Part shown: in pieces, positions 51,541 to 61,509 of the stretch | How the letters are laid out: each line of letters starts with the position of its first letter | Position numbering within the stretch: position 1 is the stretch's first letter | NCBI GenBank assembly: GCA_014338005.1 | Contig: QUBZ01000006.1 | Span: forward strand, 1 to 64,000 | Direction of reading: 5' to 3' | Length of the DNA: 64,000 nt | DNA from: Chloroflexota bacterium | Lineage (GTDB): Bacteria; Chloroflexota; Anaerolineae; Aggregatilineales; Phototrophicaceae | Notes under the pieces: generated by a model | Database searches by the model: none | Seen by the model: only the letters and a program-made list of their open reading frames with translations | Told to the model about the DNA's origin: nothing | Translations under genes and position numbers: made by a program

Positions 51541-51605
51541 AAGTTCAAACTGGCTGCCCAGTCCTTGACCGGGGATGAGGTCTGAGGTTAGTCAACGACC
51601 AGCCG

Positions 51606-51803
51606 CTAAAGCGGCCGGCTTGTCCCTGGCGCTGCGCCCGCCGCTTCGGTGACAGCAGCAGTGATGGCGGGTGCATCCGAGACAATATCCCGACTGGCGC
51701 GGCTGGCTTTATCGGCGATGTTAACCAAATAATCACGATTTGTCCGCAGTACATCCCGACAAAGACGCTGATGATACTGACGACGTAATTCGGCGATGCT
51801 CAT
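51606..51803 (-). pseudogene. N-terminal fragment of the NgoMIV-type nuclease gene
   Basis: ATG 51803 overlaps the methyltransferase stop as TGATG and reads MSIAELRRQYHQRLCRDVLR, then DYLVNIADKASRASRD, as in the first helices of NgoMIV-like enzymes, before a TAG at 51606-51608. The C-terminal frame only opens below an in-frame TGA at 51592-51594. So no single frameshift joins the two parts. Confidence 0.65.
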
Positions 51804-53110
51804 CACTGCCCCTCTACAGGTTTAAAGAAGCCAATCACGTATTCCTCGTGCATTCGCTTTTCAATCTGTGAATCGGCGTCGGTTTGCCGGCGCGCCGGCA
51901 TCATCCGGCGATTACGGTCTATGCGCCGGACGCCAATATGCGGCACTTCAAAACCGAGACTCTGTCCGATCTCTGCCAGGCAGCCGTGTACGTTCTTATC
52001 CCCCCGCAGGCGCGAACTGCCTACCACCATCACGGCAGCTTTTCCCGACTTTAATACGCGGAACATCTCACGCAGAACGCGGGTCATTTCGGAATAATAG
52101 CGTTCGACTGCGCGGCCTTTTTTATGATCCAAAGCGGCGACGGCGGCGATCACCTGCCGCGTTTGATCGGGTAGCGGCTCGAATTCCACGCCGTTTACTG
52201 CCTCGCTGCCAATATAGGCTTTACGAAGCTCCGACAGCGAGTCGAGTTTATAACCGAGCCAGACCAATGAGAATTTATGGGCGCGCATGTAGTCAATCGC
52301 GTTTGAGGGATACGGCGGGGATGTGACCACCAGGTCTATTGTACTGTCGCGCAGCGAAAGTGCCTGAGCATTGCCCATACTGATAATCGGAGCGAGGCCG
52401 TTTGCAGGCAGATCAGCCAAGCTGCGAAGGTTGCGCTGAAAGCGTTTTTCAAACTCCTTCACAGGTGACCGGTATCTTTTGTCCGCGACCTTATGCGGGC
52501 GCGTATGCGCCAGATCAAAAGCCAGCGAAACCCCGCCCGACTTTGTAATAATGATGGCTGAAAGTGTCAGGGCGAGAAAAGCGCGAATCCGGTCATCACG
52601 CACCTGCCGGATTTCGTCCAGCAGGAAAATCAACTCCCGCTGCGACTCGCGGTCAAACCAGTAATCCACAAACTCCTGTGTTCGTGTATCCAGAAGCATC
52701 GTCGGGATGTCATCAGCAGCATCAAACAGGCGTGTTTTTACGCGGCTGATGACTCGGCTGCCGGCCTCTGCCGCTTCGATTAACGGGAGCGGCGTGGTTT
52801 TTACGCGGCAGACATGCAGCGCCAATGGGTCAATATCCACAATCACAGGCTGCCGGCCGGCGACAAACGCCTCCAGCGGCGTGGTGCCAGAACCGGCCAT
52901 CGGATCGAGAACATGATCGCCCGGCATCGTCAGCGCCTCAATAAACTTTCGCGGCAGCTGCGGGGGGAACTTGGCCGGAAAAGCGTGAAGATCGTGCGTA
53001 TATTCGCTGCTGGAGCGATTGTGAAAGTCCAGGTCATCGGACAGCAGCGCGATCAGTTTTTCTTTCAGCCGTTCCGCTTCGCGCAGCTGGGCATCCTGGG
53101 GATATAACAT
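51803..53110 (-). CDS. DNA methyltransferase, TSPPY (N4-cytosine) type
   Basis: 435 residues. Motif I DPMAGSGTT is at 69-77 and motif IV TSPPY at 263-267, with EYTHDLHAFPAKFPPQLPRK near the N-terminus. TSPPY marks N4-cytosine methyltransferases; motif I before motif IV is not the usual beta order. It should protect the site of the adjacent NgoMIV-like nuclease (GCCGGC by family, inferred), unlike M.NgoMIV which is a 5-methylcytosine enzyme. The reading frame is intact. TGATG couples it to the nuclease. It follows rpoB after a terminator. Confidence 0.85.
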   Translation of the reverse strand: MLYPQDAQLREAERLKEKLIALLSDDLDFHNRSSSEYTHDLHAFPAKFPPQLPRKFIEALTMPGDHVLDPMAGSGTTPLEAFVAGRQPVIVDIDPLALHVCRVKTTPLPLIEAAEAGSRVISRVKTRLFDAADDIPTMLLDTRTQEFVDYWFDRESQRELIFLLDEIRQVRDDRIRAFLALTLSAIIITKSGGVSLAFDLAHTRPHKVADKRYRSPVKEFEKRFQRNLRSLADLPANGLAPIISMGNAQALSLRDSTIDLVVTSPPYPSNAIDYMRAHKFSLVWLGYKLDSLSELRKAYIGSEAVNGVEFEPLPDQTRQVIAAVAALDHKKGRAVERYYSEMTRVLREMFRVLKSGKAAVMVVGSSRLRGDKNVHGCLAEIGQSLGFEVPHIGVRRIDRNRRMMPARRQTDADSQIEKRMHEEYVIGFFKPVEGQ

Positions 53111-53185
53111 TGTTTCGCTTAACCCATCAAAGTCCAGTTATCATCCCTATCATAGCCGAAGAACAAAGTTTCGCCTAGCGCGGGA

Positions 53186-53226
53186 AAACAAAAACGCCGC
53201 GCCACCAAAAGACGATGGCACGGCGT
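53186..53226 (-). terminator. Intrinsic terminator of rpoB
   Basis: Stem ACGCCGCGCCA (53194-53204) with TGGCACGGCGT (53216-53226), one internal mismatch, followed on the minus strand by TTTTTGTTTT (A-run 53186-53194). It lies 24 bases after the rpoB stop, isolating rpoB from downstream genes. Confidence 0.75.
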
Positions 53227-53249
53227 CGGCTGCGGATGAAGCAGAAACG

Positions 53250-57182
<3,933 letters not shown>

Positions 57183-57533
57183 CGCACCGCTCCTCAATCC
57201 ATTCAGCTAAACGAGAATGCCTCGAGTCGCAACACTCATCGGCAGATTATGGGGAATAGATAATCCGATCAAAAGAGGAACAACCTAGAAAAACGCGAAC
57301 CATAAGTATAACGAAAATAGCCATCTGAGTCAATCATCAGTTTGGCGCGGTCTGTATGCAAGTCGCACAAAAGTACGACGCAAGGTTATTTTATTCGTAC
57401 ATTTTCCCTGCGCGAAATTAACCTGTCTTAAGGCTTGTGCGCGCCTTTTGGCATTTACAATGAATTTATCCTTACTACAAATTGCCCTGCACGCCGTCGT
57501 AAACCGCGCCAGCGCGCCAAGAGGTAAACAGCT
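57183..57533. other. Divergent regulatory region between rpoB and the Cache sensor
   Basis: No gene is seen here. It holds the rpoB leader (about 115 bases) and promoter. On the plus side it has an inverted repeat GTACGA (57373-57378) and TCGTAC (57395-57400), a possible -10 TACAAT at 57456-57461 with weak -35, and the GAGGTAA site before the ATG at 57534. Nothing else could be assigned. Confidence 0.5.
57305..57333 (-). promoter_or_regulatory. rpoB promoter
   Basis: On the minus strand TTGACT (57333-57328) is followed after exactly 17 bases by TATACT (57310-57305), each one mismatch from the sigma-70 consensus. Transcription would start near 57298, 115 bases before the rpoB start. Confidence 0.8.
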
Positions 57534-59480
57534 ATGTCCGTTTCCCAGACACCGTCAATGCCCAGACGCACCATGCTGGGGCCGCTTGCCAACCTTCCCA
57601 TTTATGCCAAATTGATCCTGGCATTTCTGTTTGTGGCCGCGTTTGCTACCCTCACCGTCATCTACTTCACCAACCAGGCCGCCGCCGACAACCTGCTCCT
57701 CACCGTCGGCACCACCCTGCGCGCGCGCGCCGTCGCCCATGCCCAAACCATAGACAACCTGCTGCGGGATCGTGTGGTCGGCAACCTGCAAACGCTGGCT
57801 TTAGCCGATCAAATTGAGAACGCGGTGGCAAAACAGAATTCCGAATATACCGGCGGCATCCCCCAGATTCGCGCCGAGATCGGCCAGATTGACCGGCAGT
57901 GGGTCGCGGCTGCCGACTCTCATCCGATGATTGAAAGCCGCCTGTTTAACGCCGTCGCCGACAACCTGCGGCAGTACCGCAGCAAGTTTGTTGACCACAC
58001 CGAGATTTTTGTCACCGACCGCTATGGCGCGCTGGTGAGCGCCACCAACCGCACCAGCGACTACGACCAGAGTGATGAGGAGTGGTGGCAAAAAACCTGG
58101 AACAACGGCCAGGGAGCCGTTTACATCGGCCAGCCGGAATACGACGACAGCGCCCGCGCCTACAGCATCGTGGTGAGCGTGCCGATTTATGCCCGCAGCA
58201 GCGGCGATTTAATCGGCGTTTTACGCACCACCTACCTGCTCACTTCCATTCTGGATGTCATCAGCAGTTTCGAGGCCGCAGAAACCGGTCGCGCCGACCT
58301 GTATCTGCCCGGCGATAAAGTGCTGCCGCACGACGACCTGAACGATGTTCAGTTCAGCCCCGATGATACAGCCGATTTAAAAACCCTTGAAAACCTGCCT
58401 TACGGCCAGATCACCCTTGAAGGCGACTCGGTTCTTGCCACCCAGGTCCCGCTGGCTTCAGTCACCCAGTTGGATTACGTGGCGAACCTGGGCTGGACGC
58501 TGGTCATCCATCAGGATGTGACGGAAGCCTTCGCCCCCCTGGCCGGCGCGGCGCAGGCCTCCGTCCTGGCCGGCGGGGTTGTGATGATTGTGGCAATGGC
58601 GCTGGTATTCGTGGTGGCGCAGATCATCGCCGCACCAATCCGGCGGCTGAGTGCGACCGCCCGGCAGATCGCCGCCGGCGACCTGAGCGCCCGCGCGGAC
58701 ATCGCCTCGCGCGACGAAATCGGCCAGATGGCGCAGACCATGAACGAGATGGCCGACCAGCTGCAAGACCTGATTAACACGCTGGAAGCGCGCATCGCCA
58801 GCCGCACCCGCGACCTGGAAACTGCCGCCCAGGTGAACGCGCAGATTTCCACCATTCTGGATACCGACCGCCTGCTGCAAGACGTGGTAGACCTGACTAA
58901 AGAACGCTTCGGCCTGTACCACGCGCACGTGTATCTGTTAAGCGAGGACGGGCGCGCGCTGATCCTCACCGCCGGCGCGGGCCATGTGGGGCGGCAGATG
59001 GTGTCCGAAGGGCAGCGCATTGAGATGCAAAACCCGCAGAGCATCGTGGCGCAGGCCGCCCGCACCCGCCAGATCGTCACCGTCAACGACGTTTCGGCGT
59101 CCCCGAGCTTTTTGCCCAACCCGCTGCTGCCGGATGCCCAGGCCGAACAGGCCATCCCGCTGATCGCGCGCGGCCAACTGTTGGGCGTGCTGGATATTCA
59201 AAGCGCGCGGGTGAATCACTTCACCCAGGACGCCCAATCCACGATTGAAGTGCTGGCCGGCCAGATCGCCACCGCCATCAGCAACGCCCGCCTGTACGAA
59301 GCGGCAGAACGCACCAGCCGCCACGAAAAGGCGCTGGGCAGCATTGACCGGAAAATCCAGGAAGCGGTGAATATGGACGAAATCCTGCAAGCGACCGTGC
59401 GCGAACTGGGCAAGGCGCTGCGCGTGCCGTACACCGCCATTGAACTGCAGCTTCAGGGCGAGGATGAAACATCGCAATGA
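57534..59480 (+). CDS. Cache-HAMP-GAF membrane sensor without output domain
   Basis: 648 residues. Membrane helix about 26-46; an extracytoplasmic double-Cache-like domain (about 50-340; TEIFVTDRYGALVSATNRTS, WWQKTWNNGQGAVYIG); second helix about 345-372; HAMP (IRRLSATARQIAAGDLSARA); coiled coil; one GAF domain (about 430-590; LPNPLLPDAQAEQAI). The C-terminus ends just as another GAF begins (ALGSIDRKIQEAVNMDEILQ), and there is no kinase or receiver domain. It may signal through a partner, or be a shortened version of the paralogue at 60598. It precedes the NMT1-like lipoprotein gene. Confidence 0.88.
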   Translation: MSVSQTPSMPRRTMLGPLANLPIYAKLILAFLFVAAFATLTVIYFTNQAAADNLLLTVGTTLRARAVAHAQTIDNLLRDRVVGNLQTLALADQIENAVAKQNSEYTGGIPQIRAEIGQIDRQWVAAADSHPMIESRLFNAVADNLRQYRSKFVDHTEIFVTDRYGALVSATNRTSDYDQSDEEWWQKTWNNGQGAVYIGQPEYDDSARAYSIVVSVPIYARSSGDLIGVLRTTYLLTSILDVISSFEAAETGRADLYLPGDKVLPHDDLNDVQFSPDDTADLKTLENLPYGQITLEGDSVLATQVPLASVTQLDYVANLGWTLVIHQDVTEAFAPLAGAAQASVLAGGVVMIVAMALVFVVAQIIAAPIRRLSATARQIAAGDLSARADIASRDEIGQMAQTMNEMADQLQDLINTLEARIASRTRDLETAAQVNAQISTILDTDRLLQDVVDLTKERFGLYHAHVYLLSEDGRALILTAGAGHVGRQMVSEGQRIEMQNPQSIVAQAARTRQIVTVNDVSASPSFLPNPLLPDAQAEQAIPLIARGQLLGVLDIQSARVNHFTQDAQSTIEVLAGQIATAISNARLYEAAERTSRHEKALGSIDRKIQEAVNMDEILQATVRELGKALRVPYTAIELQLQGEDETSQ

Positions 59481-59553
59481 CACACCCTCACCCACAAAAA
59501 CCCTTTATAAACAACCGATGCGGTTTAAACCCGATAAAGGAAGGTCAGTTAGC

Positions 59554-60567
59554 ATGTCCCCTCAAACACGCTTGCACATAACTTTGATGCTCATTCTGGC
59601 CGCTGTTCTGGCCGCTTGCGGCGGTCAGCCCGCTTCGCCAACTGCCGCCCCGCTGACCGAAACCAGCATCCAGTTTTCCTGGCTGGCAAACAACGAATTT
59701 GCCGGTTTTTATATGGCCCAGAGTGAGGGCTACTACACTGCCGAGAACTTAAAGGTTGAATTTGTGCCCGGCGGTTTTGACGACCAGGGGAGCTACATCA
59801 ACCCTATTGAACAGGTTGCGACAGGAAATGCTGATTTTGGCGTTGCGGATGGGGCGGATTTACTCGACGCGCGGGCGCAGGGAAAACCGGTTGTCGCCAT
59901 TGCTTCGATTTTCCAACGTCACCCGGAGGCTTATGTCTCGCTGGCCGAGAAAAACATTGTCCGTCCCGAAGATTTGATCGGGAAGAAAGTGCTGGTTGCG
60001 ACCAAAGCCAAAATCCTGCTGAATGCGCTTCTGGCAGCTCAAAACATTGACCCTTCCCAGGTGGACATTATTGACCGCACGGACTTCAGCTTCCAGCCTT
60101 TACTGACCGGTGATGTAGATGTGATTGATGCCTTCATCACAGATGCTGTTGTCCGGTTGAAAGCGGAAGGCCATGCCGTCAACAGCATTCTGCTGACCGA
60201 CTACGGAATCGATTCCTACCCCAATGCCATCTTTACGACCGAAGATATGGTTAAAAACAAACCAGACGTTGTAGAGCGTTTTCTGCGGGCAACCCTGAAG
60301 GGGATTCAGAGCGCCGTTGACAACTCTGAAGAGGCAGCCAAACAAGTCCTCGTTTACAACCAGGACCTTACCCTGGAGTCGCAGCTCCAGGGCCTGCAGG
60401 CCGCCCTGCCGCTGTTCAAACCAGCCGGCGCTAACCCTGGCATGATGACCGCGCAAACCTGGGAATTTACGGCCAACATGCTGCTTGAACAGGGTATTTT
60501 GCAGCAGTCGCCAGAACTCAACCAGGTTTACACGCTGGAATTTCTGAACAAAATCTACGGCTCGTAG
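59554..60567 (+). CDS. NMT1/THI5-like substrate-binding lipoprotein
   Basis: 337 residues. Signal peptide with lipobox (VLAACGG), Ala/Pro/Thr spacer, then an NMT1/THI5 (SsuA/ThiY-like) periplasmic-binding domain: FSWLANNEFAGFYMAQSEGY, FGVADGADLLDARAQGKPVV, and hydrophobic core. Such proteins bind pyrimidine precursors, sulfonates or nitrate-type ligands for ABC transporters. Here no permease or ATPase gene is adjacent; two membrane sensors flank it, so it may feed a signalling rather than a transport system. ATG 59554 follows AAAGGAAGG. An upstream frame extension overlaps the previous gene. Confidence 0.88.
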   Translation: MSPQTRLHITLMLILAAVLAACGGQPASPTAAPLTETSIQFSWLANNEFAGFYMAQSEGYYTAENLKVEFVPGGFDDQGSYINPIEQVATGNADFGVADGADLLDARAQGKPVVAIASIFQRHPEAYVSLAEKNIVRPEDLIGKKVLVATKAKILLNALLAAQNIDPSQVDIIDRTDFSFQPLLTGDVDVIDAFITDAVVRLKAEGHAVNSILLTDYGIDSYPNAIFTTEDMVKNKPDVVERFLRATLKGIQSAVDNSEEAAKQVLVYNQDLTLESQLQGLQAALPLFKPAGANPGMMTAQTWEFTANMLLEQGILQQSPELNQVYTLEFLNKIYGS

Positions 60568-60597
60568 GCGGTAAAAAACGAGCGGCGGAGATCAACT

Positions 60598-61506
60598 ATG
60601 AAACAACCACCCGGAAAAATATCGCTTCCCTTCCGGCGACAATTTCGCTGGAATTTGACCGCTTACTCGCTTTTGCTGGCCCTTATACCCATACTGTTTG
60701 TCGCCTATATCGTGCTGACCGGCGAATATCAGCAGACGGTTGGGTCGGTCACGAACCAGCTTGAGTCGGTCGCCACTCTGAAACAAAACCAGATTAACTT
60801 CTGGCTGAATCAGGTGAATGCGGGAGCTAACCGAACACTTGTTAATGTCAACGGCCCGGCTGTTGAACTGACCATCGTCTCCAACGAAAAACGCGAAACG
60901 TCCCGTTCCATTCTCAACAGCATCCTGCGACAGCTCACGCGGGTTAATGACCTTTTCGACGAAACGTTCGTTTATACCCTGAACGGCGAGGTGCTGGCGG
61001 CGTCGAATGAGGTGCGAGTCGGCCAGCGCGTGACGGCGCAGCCCTACTTTCAGGCCAGCCTGACGGGCGACTACTTGCAGTCGCCATATTACGAACTGGG
61101 CAGCAGCGCGCTGACAATGGTAGCAACCCGCCAGATCATTGATGAAGATGGGCGAATTGCTGCTGTCATGGCGGTGCGGCTCAATCTCGACATTCTCGGC
61201 CAGATCATGGCCGAGCGCGCCGGCCTGGGAGAAACGGGCGAAACCTATCTGGTCAGCAGCGAAAGCAACTATCTGCTCACCCCCAGCCGGTTTGAAGAAT
61301 ATATTCAGACGCGCGCTTACCACAGTGAAGGCATTGATAACGTCCTCACCGGGCAGAACGGCGCGGGAACATACCCAGACTACCGAGGCGAACCGGTCAT
61401 CGGCGTTTATAAGTGGATTCCTGAGCTAAATGCCGGCCTGCTGGCCGAAGTAGACGAAGACGAGGCGCTCGCCAGTTACTACGAGACGGCGCGCGCCAGT
61501 GGATAG
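60598..61506 (+). CDS. Cache sensor, N-terminal part, ended by an in-frame TAG
   Basis: 302 residues to the TAG at 61504-61506. Membrane helix about 25-45, then a double-Cache-like domain (about 50-295; VGQRVTAQPYFQASLTGDYL, LVSSESNYLLTPSRFE, and GVYKWIPELNAGLLAEV). The stop falls exactly before the second membrane helix. Two codons later the same frame continues from ATG 61510 into TM2, HAMP and GAF with no gap in homology to the sensor at 57534. The TAG probably replaced TGG. Alone, this part would be a membrane-tethered Cache domain with no way to signal. Coupled 31 bases downstream of the lipoprotein gene. Confidence 0.8.
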   Translation: MKQPPGKISLPFRRQFRWNLTAYSLLLALIPILFVAYIVLTGEYQQTVGSVTNQLESVATLKQNQINFWLNQVNAGANRTLVNVNGPAVELTIVSNEKRETSRSILNSILRQLTRVNDLFDETFVYTLNGEVLAASNEVRVGQRVTAQPYFQASLTGDYLQSPYYELGSSALTMVATRQIIDEDGRIAAVMAVRLNLDILGQIMAERAGLGETGETYLVSSESNYLLTPSRFEEYIQTRAYHSEGIDNVLTGQNGAGTYPDYRGEPVIGVYKWIPELNAGLLAEVDEDEALASYYETARASG

Positions 61507-61509
61507 GCG

